Assembly: GCA_964035575.1 (NCBI GenBank)
Contig: OZ037926.1
Coordinates: 930,001-994,000, forward strand
Length of the DNA: 64,000 nt
Direction: 5' to 3'
From: Rhynchopus sp. YZ270_cl-10
Lineage: Eukaryota > Euglenozoa > Diplonemea > Diplonemida > Diplonemidae
Notes under the pieces: model-generated
What the model was told of the DNA's origin: nothing
The model's input: only the letters and a program-made list of their open reading frames with translations
Databases searched by the model: none
Program-made: the position numbers and the translations under genes
Part shown: positions 1-13,401 of the stretch, one piece after another
How positions within the stretch are numbered: the stretch's first letter is position 1
How the letters are laid out: every line of letters starts with the position of its first letter

Positions 1-3000
1 AACCCGCTTAAAACAGCGCCGTTGTTACGGAACAAAACAACCCGCTTAAAACAGCGCCGTTGTTATGCAACAAAACAACCCGCTTAAAACAGCGCCGTTG
101 TTACGGAACAAAACAACCCGCTTAAAACAGCGCCGTTGTTACGGAACAAAACAACCCGCTTAAAACAGCGCCGTTGTTACTGAACAAAACAACCCGCTTA
201 AAACAGCGCCGTTGTTACGGAACAAAACAACCCGCTTAAAACAGCGCCGTTGTTATGCAACAAAACAACCCGCTTAAAACAGCGCCGTTGTTACGGAACA
301 AAACAACCCGCTTAAAACAGCGCCGTTGTTACGGAACAAAACAACCCGCTCAAAACAGCGCCGTTGTTGCGGAACAAAACAACCCGCTCAAAACAGCGCC
401 GTTGTTACGGAACAAAACAACCCGCTTCAAACAGCGCCGTTGTTACGGAACAAAACAACCCGCTCAAAACAGCGCCGTTGTTACGCAACAAAACAACCCG
501 CTCAAAACAGCGCCGTTGTTACGGAACAGAACAACCCGCTCAAAACAGCGCCGTTGTTACGGAACAGAACAACCCGCTCAAAACAGCGCCGTTGTTACGC
601 AACAAAACAACACGCTCAAAACAGCGCCGTTGTTACGGAACAAAACAACCCGTTTAAAACAGCGCCGTTGTTACGGAACAAAACAACCCGCTTAAAACAG
701 CGCCGTTGTTACGCAACAAAACAACCCGCTTAAAACAGCGCCGTTGTTACGGAACAGAACAACCCGCTCAAGACAGCGCCGTTGTTACGGAACAAAACAT
801 CCCGCTTAAAACAGCGCCGTTGTTACAGAACAAAACAACCCGCTTAAAACAGCGCCGTTGTTACGGAACAAAACAACCCGCTTAAAACAGCGCCGTTGTT
901 ACTGAACAAAACAACCCGCTTAAAACAGCGCCGTTGTTACGGAACAAAACAACCCGCTTAAAACAGCGCCGTTGTTACGCAACAAAACAACCCGCTTAAA
1001 ACAGCGCCGTTGTTACGGAACAAAACAACCCGCTTAAAACAGCGCCGTTGTTACGGAACAAAACAACCCGCTCAAAACAGCGCCGTTGTTGCGGAACAAA
1101 ACAACCCGCTCAAAACAGCGCCGTTGTTACGGAACAAAACAACCCGCTTCAAACAGCGCCGTTGTTACGGAACAAAACAACCCGCTTCAAACAGCGCCGT
1201 TGTTACGGAACAAAACAACCCGCTCAAAACAGCGCCGTTGTTACGCAACAAAACAACACGCTCAAAACAGCGCCGTTGTTACGGAACAGAACAACCCGCT
1301 CAAAACAGCGCCGTTGTTACGCAACAAAACAACACGCTCAAAACAGCGCCGTTGTTACGGAACAGAACAACCCGCTCAAAACAGCGCCGTTGTTACGCAA
1401 CAAAACAACCCGCTTAAAACAGCGCCGTTGTTACGGAACAAAACAACCCGCTTAAAACAGCGCCGTTGTTACGGAACAAAACAACCCGCTCAAAACAGCG
1501 CCGTTGTTACGGAACAAAACAACCCGCTTAAAACAGCGCCGTTGTTACGCAACAAAACAACCCGCTTAAAACAGCGCCGTTGTTACGCAACAAAACAACC
1601 CGCTTAAAACAGCGCCGTTGTTACGGAACAAAACAACCCGCTTAAAACAGCGCCGTTGTTACGGAACAAAACAACCCGCTTAAAACAGCGCCGTTGTTAC
1701 GGAACAAAACAACCCGCTCAAAACAGCGCCGTTGTTACGGAACAGAACAACCCGCTCAAAACAGCGCCGTTGTTACGCAACAAAACAACCCGCTTAAAAC
1801 AGCGCCGTTGTTACGCAACAAAACAACCCGCTTAAAACAGCGCCGTTGTTACGGAACAAAACAACCCGCTTAAAACAGCGCCGTTGTTACGGAACAAAAC
1901 AACCCGCTCAAAACAGCGCCGTTGTTACGGAACAAAACAACCCGCTTAAAACAGCGCCGTTGTTACGCAACAAAACAACCCGCTTAAAACAGCGCCGTTG
2001 TTACGGAACAGAACAACCCGCTCAAGACAGCGCCGTTGTTACGGAACAAAACAACCCGCTTAAAACAGCGCCGTTGTTACGGAACAAAACATCCCGCTTA
2101 AAACAGGGACGTTGTTACGGAACAAAACAACCCGCTTAAAACAGCGCCGTTGTTACGGAACAAAACAACCCGCTCAAAACAGCGCCGTTGTTACGGAACA
2201 AAACAACCCGCTTAAAACAGCGCCGTTGTTACGGAACAAAACAACCCGCTTAAAACAGCGCCGTTGTTACGGAACAAAACAACCCGCTTAAAACAGCGCC
2301 GTTGTTACGGAACAGAACAACCCGCTCAAAACAGCGACGTTGTTACGCAACAAAACAACCCGCTTAAAACAGCGCCGTTGTTACGGAACAAAACAACCCG
2401 CTTAAAACAGCGCCGTTGTTACGGAACAAAACAACCCGCTTAAAACAGCGCCGTTGTTACGGAACAAAACAACCCGCTTAAAACAGCGCCGTTGTTACGG
2501 AACAAAACAACCCGCTCAAAACAGCGCCGTTGTTACGGAACAAAACAACCCGCTTAAAACAGCGCCGTTGTTACGGAACAAAACAACCCGCTTAAAACAG
2601 CGCCGTTGTTACGGAACAAAACAACCCGCTTAAAACAGCGCCGTTGTTACGGAACAAAACAACCCGCTCAAAACAGCGCCGTTGTTACGGAACAAAACAA
2701 CCCGCTTCAAACAGCGCCGTTGTTACGGAACAAAACAACCCGCTTAAAACAGCGCCGTTGTTACGGAACAAAACAACCCGCTTCAAACAGCGCCGTTGTT
2801 ACGGAACAAAACAACCCGCTTAAAACAGCGCCGTTGTTGCGGAACAAAACAACCCGCTCAAAACAGCGCCGTTGTTACGGAACAAAACAACCCGCTTCAA
2901 ACAGCGCCGTTGTTACGGAACAAAACAACCCGCTCAAAACAGCGCCGTTGTTACGGAACAAAACAACCCGCTCAAAACAGCGCCGTTGTTACGGAACAGA

Positions 3001-6000
3001 ACAACCCGCTCAAAACAGCGCCGTTGTTACGGAACAAAACAACCCGCTCAAAACAGCGCCGTTGTTACGGAACAGAACAACCCGCTCAAAACAGCGCCGT
3101 TGTTACGGAACAAAACAACCCGCTCAAAACAGCGCCGTTGTTACGGAACAAAACAACCCGCTTCAAACAGCGCCGTTGTTACGGAACAAAACAACACGCT
3201 CAAAACAGCGCCGTTGTTACGGAACAGAACAACCCGCTCAAAACAGCGCCGTTGTTACGGAACAAAACAACCCGCTCAAAACAGCGCCGTTGTTACGGAA
3301 CAAAACAACCCGCTTCAAACAGCGCCGTTGTTACGGAACAAAACAACACGCTCAAAACAGCGCCGTTGTTACGGAACAGAACAACCCGCTCAAAACAGCG
3401 CCGTTGTTACGGAACAAAACAACCCGCTCAAAACAGCGCCGTTGTTACGGAACAAAACAACCCGCTTCAAACAGCGCCGTTGTTACGCAACAAAACAACA
3501 CGCTCAAAACAGCGCCGTTGTTACGGAACAGAACAACCCGCTCAAAACAGCGCCGTTGTTACGGAACAAAACAACCCGCTCAAAACAGCGCCGTTGTTAC
3601 GGAACAAAACAACCCGCTTCAAACAGCGCCGTTGTTACGGAACAAAACAACACGCTCAAAACAGCGCCGTTGTTACGGAACAGAACAACCCGCTCAAAAC
3701 AGCGCCGTTGTTACGCAACAAAACAACACGCTCAAAACAGCGCCGTTGTTACGGAACAGAACAACCCGCTCAAAACAGCGCCGTTGTTACGGAACAAAAC
3801 AACCCGCTCAAAACAGCGCCGTTGTTACGGAACAAAACAACCCGCTTAAAACAGCGCCGTTGTTACGGAACAAAACAACCCGCTTAAAACAGCGCCGTTG
3901 TTACGCAACAAAACAACCCGCTTAAAACAGCGCCGTTGTTACGGAACAGAACAACCCGCTCAAGACAGCGCCGTTGTTACGCAACAAAACAACCCGCTTA
4001 AAACAGCGCCGTTGTTACGGAACAAAACATCCCGCTTGAAACAGGGACGTTGTTACGGAACAAAACAACCCGCTTAAAACAGCGCCGTTGTTACGGAACA
4101 AAACAACCCGCTTAAAACAGCGCCGTTGTTACGGAACAAAACAACCCGCTTAAAACAGCGCCGTTGTTACGGAACAAAACAACCCGCTTAAAACAGCGCC
4201 GTTGTTACGGAACAAAACAACCCGCTTAAAACAGCGCCGTTGTTACGGAACAAAACATCCCGCTTAAAACAGGGACGTTGTTACGGAACAAAACAACCCG
4301 CTCAAAACAGCGCCGTTGTTACGGAACAAAACAACCCGCTTAAAACAGCGCCGTTGTTACGGAACAAAACAACCCGCTTAAAACAGCGCCGTTGTTACGG
4401 AACAAAACAACCCGCTTAAAACAGCGCCGTTGTTACGGAACAGAACAACCCGCTCAAAACAGCGACGTTGTTACGCAACAAAACAACCCGCTTAAAACAG
4501 CGCCGTTGTTACGGAACAAAACAACCCGCTCAAAACAGCGCCGTTGTTACGGAACAAAACAACCCGCTTAAAACAGCGCCGTTGTTACGCAACAAAACAA
4601 CCCGCTTAAAACAGCGCCGTTGTTACGCAACAAAACAACCCGCTTAAAACAGCGCGGTTGTTACGGAACAAAACAACCCGCTTAAAACAGCGCCGTTGTT
4701 ACGGAACAAAACAACCCGCTCAAAACAGCGCCGTTGTTACGGAACAAAGCAACCCGCTTAAAACAGCGCCGTTGTTACGCAACAAAACAACCCGCTTAAA
4801 ACAGCGCCGTTGTTACGGAACAAAACAACCCGCTTAAAACAGCGCCGTTGTTACGGAACAAAACAACCCGCTCAAAACAGCGCCGTTGTTACGGAACAAA
4901 ACAACCCGCTCAAAACAGCGCCGTTGTTACGGAACAAAACAACCCGCTTAAAACAGCGCCGTTGTTACGGAACAAAACAACCCGCTCAAAACAGCGCCGT
5001 TGTTACGCAACAAAACAACACGCTCAAAACAGCGCCGTTGTTACGGAACAAAACAACCCGCTTAAAACAGCGCCGTTGTTACGGAACAAAACAACCCGCT
5101 TAAAACAGCGCCGTTGTTACGGAACAAAACAACCCGCTTAAAACAGCGCCGTTGTTACGGAACAAAACAACCCGCTCAAAACAGCGCCGTTGTTACGCAA
5201 CAAAACAACACGCTCAAAACAGCGCCGTTGTTACGGAACAGAACAACCCGCTCAAAACAGCGCCGTTGTTACGGAACAAAACAACCCGCTCAAAACAGCG
5301 CCGTTGTTACGGAACAAAACAACCCGCTTCAAACAGCGCCGTTGTTACGGAACAAAACAACCCGCTTAAAACAGCGCCGTTGTTACGCAACAAAACAACA
5401 CGCTCAAAACAGCGCCGTTGTTACGGAACAGAACAACCCGCTCAAAACAGCGCCGTTGTTACGGAACAAAACAACCCGCTCAAAACAGCGCCGTTGTTAC
5501 GGAACAAAACAACCCGCTTCAAACAGCGCCGTTGTTACGGAACAAAACAACCCGCTCAAAACAGCGCCGTTGTTACGCAACAAAACAACACGCTCAAAAC
5601 AGCGCCGTTGTTACGGAACAGAACAACCCGCTCAAAACAGCGCCGTTGTTACGGAACAAAACAACCCGCTCAAAACAGCGCCGTTGTTACGGAACAAAAC
5701 AACCCGCTTCAAACAGCGCCGTTGTTACGGAACAAAACAACCCGCTTAAAACAGCGCCGTTGTTACGCAACAAAACAACACGCTCAAAACAGCGCCGTTG
5801 TTACGGAACAGAACAACCCGCTCAAAACAGCGCCGTTGTTACGGAACAAAACAACCCGCTTAAAACAGCGCCGTTGTTACGCAACAAAACAACACGCTCA
5901 AAACAGCGCCGTTGTTACGGAACAAAACAACCCGCTTAAAACAGCGCCGTTGTTACGGAACAAAACAACCCGCTTAAAACAGCGCCGTTGTTACGGAACA

Positions 6001-6815
6001 GAACAACCCGCTCAAAACAGCGCCGTTGTTACGGAACAAAACAACCCGCTCAAAACAGCGCCGTTGTTACGGAACAGAACAACCCGCTCAAAACAGCGCC
6101 GTTGTTACGGAACAAAACAACCCGCTTAAAACAGCGCCGTTGTTACGCAACAAAACAACCCGCTTAAAACAGCGCCGTTGTTACGGAACAAAACAACCCG
6201 CTTAAAACAGCGCCGTTGTTACGGAACAAAACAACCCGCTTAAAACAGCGCCGTTGTTACGGAACAAAACAACCCGCTCAAAACAGCGCCGTTGTTACGG
6301 AACAAAACAACCCGCTCAAAACAGCGCCGTTGTTACGCAACAAAACAACACGCTCAAAACAGCGCCGTTGTTACGGAACAAAACAACCCGCTTAAAACAG
6401 CGCCGTTGTTACGGAACAAAACAACCCGCTTAAAACAGCGCCGTTGTTACGGAACAAAACAACCCGCTCAAAACAGCGCCGTTGTTACGGAACAAAACAA
6501 CCCGCTCAAAACAGCGCCGTTGTTACGCAACAAAACAACCCGCTCAAAACAGCGCCGTTGTTACACAACAAAACAACCCGCTTAAAACAGCGCCGTTGTT
6601 ACGGAACAAAACAACCCGCTCAAAACAGCGCCGTTGTTACGGAACAGAACAACCCGCTCAAAACAGCGCCGTTGTTACGGAACAGAACAACCCGCTCAAA
6701 ACAACGCCGTTGTTACGGAACAAAACAACCCGGTCAAAACAGCTGTTGTTAAGGAACAAAACAACCCGCTCAGAACAACGCCGTTGTTACGGAACAGAAC
6801 AACCCGCTCAAAAGA
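1..6815. repeat. 38-bp satellite array, about 179 copies
   Basis: A head-to-tail array of a 38-bp unit runs from the window edge to about 6815, with the last few units degenerate. The unit holds two short inverted repeats: CGCT/AGCG around a TTAAAAC-like spacer, and GTTGTT/AACAAC around the ACGG position. Copies differ mainly at a few sites (CTTAAAA, CTCAAAA or CTTCAAA; ACGG or ACGC; AAAA or AGAA), and these variants recur in patches, which suggests amplification of multi-unit blocks. Because 38 is not a multiple of 3, open frames cycle through all three frames of the unit; they look incidental. The array could be subtelomeric or pericentromeric; the window cannot decide. Confidence 0.97.
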
Positions 6816-7375
6816 ACCCGCTTACCAAGAGAAACGTTTCTACGACTTGATCAGCAAGCTCGCTGCTGGATTCAGGATTGGAACTTTTCGGAACGTGAAG
6901 GTAAACCATCAACAGGTTTTCCAATGTGCTAACATTGAGTTTTGTCCTCCAGCGAGACTGCAACAAAGTTACGATGCTGAAGCCACGTTCCACCTCTACG
7001 CTACTCCGAGAACTGACAAGCACCCCTTCAAGAATAAGTATGTTCATCCCCTGTACCCGCAGACACATATGCAAGCGAACTCTGAGCCAAGTCTGGGTAG
7101 GTGATGTTTTCCAGTAGCCACTGTTTCCATGTCCTGAGGAGGTTAAACCGGTCTGAACTGTTTTCGATGCCACATGCTTCAGCATAGCACAAGAGTGAGC
7201 GGGCTTGATCCTTAGCCGTCCTGTCCCTCTCCAGCAGTCGGGCATGTGCCAACGATTTCGCTTGTTCCTTCCAGCGAGAAAGCATGTCTTTCCGAAGCTT
7301 GCGGCACATAACCTTCCTCCAAGAGGCGATATCCACTTTCTGTTGTGCAGTCAGGTTCGCCGTTTTGCTTGACTC
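6816..7375 (-). mobile_element. hAT-like transposase C-terminal remnant
   Basis: The minus strand encodes a stretch with SSVEVERGFS followed by about 30 residues ending TLENLLMVYL (roughly 6900-7030). This is the pattern of the C-terminal dimerisation region of hAT transposases and of ZNF862-like host derivatives. Upstream coding (7100-7336, with WRKVMCRKLRK and RTWKQWLLENI) lies in a different minus-strand frame, so at least one frameshift separates the two parts. Neither a full catalytic domain nor terminal repeats are seen. The fragment directly abuts the 38-bp satellite, so it is a broken remnant or the tail of a domesticated gene. The family call rests on the ERGFS block only. Confidence 0.55.
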
Positions 7376-8035
7376 ATTGAGGCCACCCTACCGGACTAAA
7401 GAAAAATATATATAATTAATGACTTGGTAGCTCAGGGGGCGCCGCAGGCGCACGGTAACCAACTTTTTTTTTTCATTCTTTTTTTTTTTTCTCCTCTTTC
7501 TTTTGACTTTCCGAGCCAAGGGACTCAGTTAACACATATGCACAGTACTATGAAACTGAAAGCACCCTTTTGTCGCACAAAAGGTAAAGGGGTCATTATG
7601 TGACAACGAACCCAAGGGACGAGAGTCCTATTTTGTTATTCTTGGTTGGTATTTTGAGCAACAGCGTTATCGTTGTTTGATAAATGGTACTGGTGTGCTG
7701 TTTCAGTGAGACGAGAGGGACCCTAGTTGTGATAAGTTTGTTTCCGCAGGTTTATTTGAGATTTTGTTTTTGTGATGTTAGAAGGTGTTGTGGTGCTTTT
7801 ATTGTGTCCTGAATAATGTTCTCCAGATGGGTATTTGAAGCATTTATTATTGGTTGGTGACTAAGTGCCTTATTACCCCAATGGATCGAGTTTTGGGCAT
7901 TTTTCTCTTGCTGTTTTACCTCTGACGCTGTAATGTCTTAGTCTCTCTCCAACTTACTGGTTCCGAATTTTGTCATTAATGCAACAACCCTTACGAAAGA
8001 CACAGATATACACATACACACTCGTTACACTCTCC
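7376..8035. other. spacer before the rhamnonate dehydratase gene
   Basis: No gene is seen here. The stretch holds a short piece of the interspersed GCGTACCGTG module on the minus strand (about 7434-7462), T-rich runs, and a perfect 8-bp hairpin, CCTTTTGT/ACAAAAGG, at 7566-7584. A GGAC-GAGA-GTCC hairpin near 7619-7632 is reminiscent of the H-family loops. The last ~110 bases are pyrimidine- and ACAC-rich and probably include the 5' UTR. Confidence 0.6.
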
Positions 8036-9388
8036 ATGTCTTTGATCCTGAAGGAACACCCCCCGGTGGTTCCTGGACCGGGTGTCGTGGTTGTGAAAGA
8101 GGTGCGCGCGTATGTCGCCGTTGACAAGTCTTCGGAAGAGAAGGGCGGTGGTGCTGCGGACTGCCACGCTCAGGGCAAGGGGCACTGGATCATCGACTCC
8201 CCAATTGCTAATCCGATGAGCGTCCACTCTGCCTACAAGGAGAGCAGAAAACTGTGGGGCATCGACGCCATCGGGTCCATGATTGTCGAGGTCGAGCTGT
8301 CCAACGGGATGATCGGGGTAGGCATTGCCATTGCCGGTGAGCCTGGGTGCTTCATTGTCGAGAACCACCTCTCCCGCTTTGTGGAGGGCCAAGACCCACG
8401 CAATATCGAGTACATCTGGGACTGCATGTGGCGGGGGACCATCAACTATGGCAGAAAAGGTTTAACCATCCAGGCAATTAGTGCGGTTGACCTGGCACTC
8501 TGGGATGCCCTGGGGAAGCTCAGAAACGAACCTGTGTACCAGCTCCTTGGCGGCAAGACGAAGGAGAGACTCCCCGTATATGCGACCACCGTACGGGCAG
8601 ATATTGCAAAGGAGCTGGGATTTGTGCAAGCAAAGATTCCTCTGCCGTACGGCCCAGCTGACGGAACGGAGGGCATGAACCAGAACATTGCGCGCATCAA
8701 GGCCGTCAAGGAACAGGTCGGTGTCGACTTCCCTATTGCCATCGACTGCTACATGTCTCTTACTGTTCCCTACACCCTCGAGCTGGCCCGACGCTGTGCT
8801 GCAGAGGTGCCCGGTGGCGTGAAATGGATTGAAGAGCATCTCCACCCAGACGACTATGACGGGTATGCAGAGGTCAAAGCAAAGGCTGGAGGAACTACAA
8901 TGTTTACGTGTGGAGAGCATGAATACACGAGGTACGGCTTCAGGAAGCTGATTGAGGGGAAGTGTTGCGATGTGTTGCAGCCAGATGTGACGTGGTGTGG
9001 GGGGTTGACGGAGCTGCGGAAGGTCTGTGGGATGGCGGCGGCGTATGACATCCCCGTCATCCCCCACGGCAGCAGTGTCTACTCGTACCACCTGCAGTAT
9101 GCGTTCCACAACTGCCCCATGGCGGAGTTGATCATGCTTGCGCCAAAGGCAGACGTTATTGCCCCCTACTTCGGCTCGCTCTTCCTCGACGAGCCGCTCC
9201 CGCGCAACGGCTACATTGACCTTGACCCAACCAAGCCAGGATTCGGCGTCACCCTCAACCCAGCGTTCCCAAAGAGAAGACCATACACAAGGGCACCATC
9301 AACCATCAAGACAGCAGAGACAGTGCACGCAGATGCCCTATCACGCCCAGTTACGACCGAATGGTTGAAGCGTGCCGCGAAGTTGTGA
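8036..9388 (+). CDS. L-rhamnonate dehydratase-like enolase-superfamily enzyme
   Basis: This encodes a 450-aa mandelate-racemase/enolase superfamily protein that closely follows bacterial and fungal L-rhamnonate dehydratase (dehydration of L-rhamnonate to 2-keto-3-deoxy-L-rhamnonate). Family blocks seen include PIANPMS, GEPGCFIVE, YGRKGL, AISAVDLALWD and LLGGK. Candidate Mg ligands are D237 (AIDCYM), E266/E267 (WIEEHL) and E294 (CGEHE). The Asp-His catalytic pair would be D317 (QPDVTWCGG) and H344 (IPHGSSVYSYH). The ATG at 8036 is chosen because homology starts shortly after it (VKEVRAYV); an in-frame ATG at 7979 lies in UTR-like ACAC sequence. No other rhamnose-pathway gene is nearby. Gain by transfer from bacteria is likely but is inference. 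A hAT-type MITE sits 24 bases after the stop. Confidence 0.9.
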   Translation: MSLILKEHPPVVPGPGVVVVKEVRAYVAVDKSSEEKGGGAADCHAQGKGHWIIDSPIANPMSVHSAYKESRKLWGIDAIGSMIVEVELSNGMIGVGIAIAGEPGCFIVENHLSRFVEGQDPRNIEYIWDCMWRGTINYGRKGLTIQAISAVDLALWDALGKLRNEPVYQLLGGKTKERLPVYATTVRADIAKELGFVQAKIPLPYGPADGTEGMNQNIARIKAVKEQVGVDFPIAIDCYMSLTVPYTLELARRCAAEVPGGVKWIEEHLHPDDYDGYAEVKAKAGGTTMFTCGEHEYTRYGFRKLIEGKCCDVLQPDVTWCGGLTELRKVCGMAAAYDIPVIPHGSSVYSYHLQYAFHNCPMAELIMLAPKADVIAPYFGSLFLDEPLPRNGYIDLDPTKPGFGVTLNPAFPKRRPYTRAPSTIKTAETVHADALSRPVTTEWLKRAAKL

Positions 9389-9411
9389 TTTTTTTTATAA
9401 CCCACCTACTA

Positions 9412-10105
9412 CAGTGCTCCCGCTAAGGCCGGGTGGTCGGTCATATTTGTTTTCAAAATTTCCATTTTTTATTTATCGCAACATTATACCATATACCCTG
9501 CAGTTTTTTTTTTGCCAGTGCTTAACACCAGGGCATTATTTAGGTTTCGGGGTTTTTCGCTGGAACTCGGTCAAACTCGGTCGAGCCCACCTTAGCTCAA
9601 GTTGGGGGCCTCCGGCGGAATGTGAGAATTCCTCGGAGGTCGGCACTTCATTTATTTTTGTGCCAGGCACACGTGGTACACGAATTATCACTAACCTCAG
9701 TACATTTACAAAAAAAGAAACGGCGGTCGTGGGACCCAAGCGAAGCCACGGTACGCAACATTTCTTAAAATTGCGCTTAAAATTGCACATTTTTACTGCC
9801 GAACTATGTCATGGGAAGGGTGGCTGCAAACTTGCGCCGCAGGCGCACGGTACGCTACTTTTTTCTTTCGCCATGCTGCATGCTTCCTTTGCAAATTCTT
9901 GTGCACGCATGAGGGACCGCACAAGTAGCCTTCCATAGTATTCCATAGTACTATGGTGAAGGGGTGGCTTCGCCACCCCCACCCCCTAGACCCCCCCGTG
10001 ACCACCACCCAAACCCGGTCAATATGACCGGGCCTTTTTTTGGCTTTTTTTATTTATCTATTTATCGGTCATATATGACCGGCTTTTTCCTTAGCGGGAG
10101 CACTG
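9412..10105. mobile_element. hAT-type MITE (694 bp) with 8-bp target duplication
   Basis: Terminal inverted repeats CAGTGCTCCCGCTAAGG and its reverse complement are flanked by the exact 8-bp duplication ACCTACTA (9404-9411 and 10106-10113). CAG ends and 8-bp duplications are typical of hAT elements. The interior has no convincing ORF. It carries the shared module (9721-9888, minus) and two palindromes near the right end, CCCGGTC/GACCGGG around 10015-10033 and CCGGTCA/TGACCGG around 10064-10082. Confidence 0.93.
9721..9888 (-). repeat. interspersed GCGTACCGTG module, copy a
   Basis: Read on the minus strand it starts near GCATGCAGCATGGCG, has GCGTACCGTGCGCC followed by a GGCGC hairpin, and then a second GCGTACCGTGGCTTCG, ending near TTGGGTCCCACGACCGCC. 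The same ~160-bp block recurs at 10751-10910, 15911-16087 and 50432-50586, with a partial copy at 36934-37026. It always lies inside a transposon-like element. Function unknown. Confidence 0.9.
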
Positions 10106-10113
10106 ACCTACTA

Positions 10114-10540
10114 CATCTTGTACCATGTACATTGTGAGTACCAAATTTATTGACACTTCACCAATAATTATGCTATAAATTATGTCCCATAAAGCGCCAT
10201 GTCCCAAAGGCTCCCCCAAATCTACCCCACAAGTTCCCATTCAAATTGGGGTTTTCGACGCGGTTTGACTATCGTAGACAAATAAAGATATGTTTTGAAG
10301 GTGTTCACGCGACGAATTCATTCTTACACCTACAACATATTGTGTAGCATGGCACATTCGTCTTTGAAGTTTCGTTTTACTTTTTTTTTCCCCTTCTGAA
10401 GCGGGGGGGGAGGACGTAGCGGGACTACACGAAATGAGAGATAGGGGAGGTGGCGGCTGCGTGCAGACCACTTGCGCCGTTGTCAGGGTTTCAAAATGAA
10501 TCTGTCTTCAGGATATGACAAGTGGATAAAAGAAAACAAA
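10114..10540. other. spacer between two MITEs
   Basis: No gene, structured element or repeat is recognised here. The sequence is AT-rich, with a G-run near 10402-10413 and a CT/GA-rich stretch. Confidence 0.5.
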
Positions 10541-11076
10541 CAGGGATTACGCTCCACGTGTGGAACGTATGGAAATCCATACGTGAATTGTTTTTGAAAA
10601 GGTGGAATCCATACGTGTCCATACGTAGGTAATTTGGGTTTTGGATTGGGGCTGGGGTGGGGTAGGTGAGGAGTGGGGCTCCGCCCCCACCTCTCACCTA
10701 CCCCCTACAGAATTCTATTTGTAGGAGACAATTTTCTATTTTACCGGAAATGGAGCATGCAGCATGGCGAAAGAAAAAAAAGTAGCGTACCGTGCGCCTG
10801 CGGCGCTAGATTGCAGTACACCCTTCCCCTGACATAATAGGCAATTTTAGGCGCAATTTTTAGAAATGTTGCGTACCGTGGCTTCGCCAGGAACATTTGG
10901 GTGCCATGACTGATGATTTCTCCAGTTCTTCGAACTTTCACAGCCCTTCTCAACCAACTTTGCCAGGGAGAGCGCGCGCGAAGCGCGCGCGGTTTTTAAT
11001 TGTTTTTGCTTAGAATTGTACGTGTTGAAAATCCATACGTACTTTTTTTATTTTTGGGGGAGCTGCGTAATCCCTG
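10541..11076. mobile_element. hAT-type MITE (536 bp) with 8-bp target duplication
   Basis: The ends CAGGGATTACGC and GCGTAATCCCTG are flanked by AAAACAAA on both sides (10533-10540 and 11077-11084). The interior holds a palindrome around CGTATGG/CCATACG, a GGTGAGG...CCTCTCACC hairpin near 10665-10700, the shared module (10751-10910) and a GCGCGCGCG palindrome near 10970-10992. There is no transposase, so it would need one in trans. Confidence 0.93.
10751..10910 (+). repeat. interspersed GCGTACCGTG module, copy b
   Basis: Same block as copy a but in plus orientation, from GCATGCAGCATGGCG through the two GCGTACCGTG motifs to GGGTGCCATGAC. It is enclosed in a MITE whose terminal repeats differ from those around copies a, c and d. 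Confidence 0.9.
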
Positions 11077-11084
11077 AAAACAAA

Positions 11085-12924
<1,840 letters not shown>

Positions 12925-13073
12925 TGAACCCCATCACCCTGTCACTTGTACGACACGCAACACAAGGAGTGTTGCTGTTGAAATGTTTTGTTTTTTTCCC
13001 CTCCTTTTTGTTTTGTTTTGCTCTTAGCAAGATACCCTGTTCCCCCCACCCCACGAAATAGAAAAATAGCGTA

Positions 13074-13125
13074 CAGTAGAGCACATCCTTGTGGTGGCTG
13101 CACTAAAACAACCAAAATTTCAAGC
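13074..13125 (+). repeat. H5 hairpin element downstream of alpha-tubulin
   Basis: The element has GAGCACATCCTTGTGGTG, then CTGCACTAAAACAACC and a TTTCAAG tail. It matches the H5 layout (arm, CATCC, short loop, GGTG, CTACACTAA, AAC, TTTCAA) seen after other stop codons at 41683, 45798 and 62482. Probably lies in the 3' UTR. Confidence 0.55.
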
Positions 13126-13401
13126 AAAATAAGTTAAAAAAATAGCGAAAGAGAAGAAACGCCACCTCCGTAAAGAGAGCCCTTCTAGGAGAAGGGCGGG
13201 CGCCACACATTCGATACGAGTAACAGAGAATTCCTTCCAATTAAAAAAAGGCCGTTCCCTCCCCACTTCCCTCCCCAACACATTTTTTTTTATTCTGAAC
13301 TCCCCCCCTACCGCCACTCATACCCCCTCACTAACAAAACATATCATTTGACAGGACTGTTTTGTGACTCTGAACAGTTTGAAAGAAAAGGATAAAAAGC
13401 A
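13126..13401. other. spacer and 5' region of the PFR-like gene
   Basis: No gene is seen. The sequence changes from A-rich to pyrimidine-rich (CCCTCCCCACTTCCCTCCCC near 13258-13277). Several AGs lie before the start codon at 13402, and TTTGACAG at 13347-13354 is a plausible acceptor. Confidence 0.4.

Noticed and set aside
255-6752. Long open frames (up to ~440 codons) inside the 38-bp satellite
   Set aside because: The unit length is not a multiple of 3, all three frames are open in variant blocks, and the peptide is a pure read-out of the repeat; no start context or acceptor site.
1-6815. CRISPR array or telomere
   Set aside because: No unique spacers between repeats, and the unit is far longer than telomeric repeats; a eukaryotic satellite explains it.
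7424-7465. tRNA-like D-arm text (GGTAGCTCAG)
   Set aside because: It runs directly into a fragment of the GCGTACCGTG module; no other tRNA arms.
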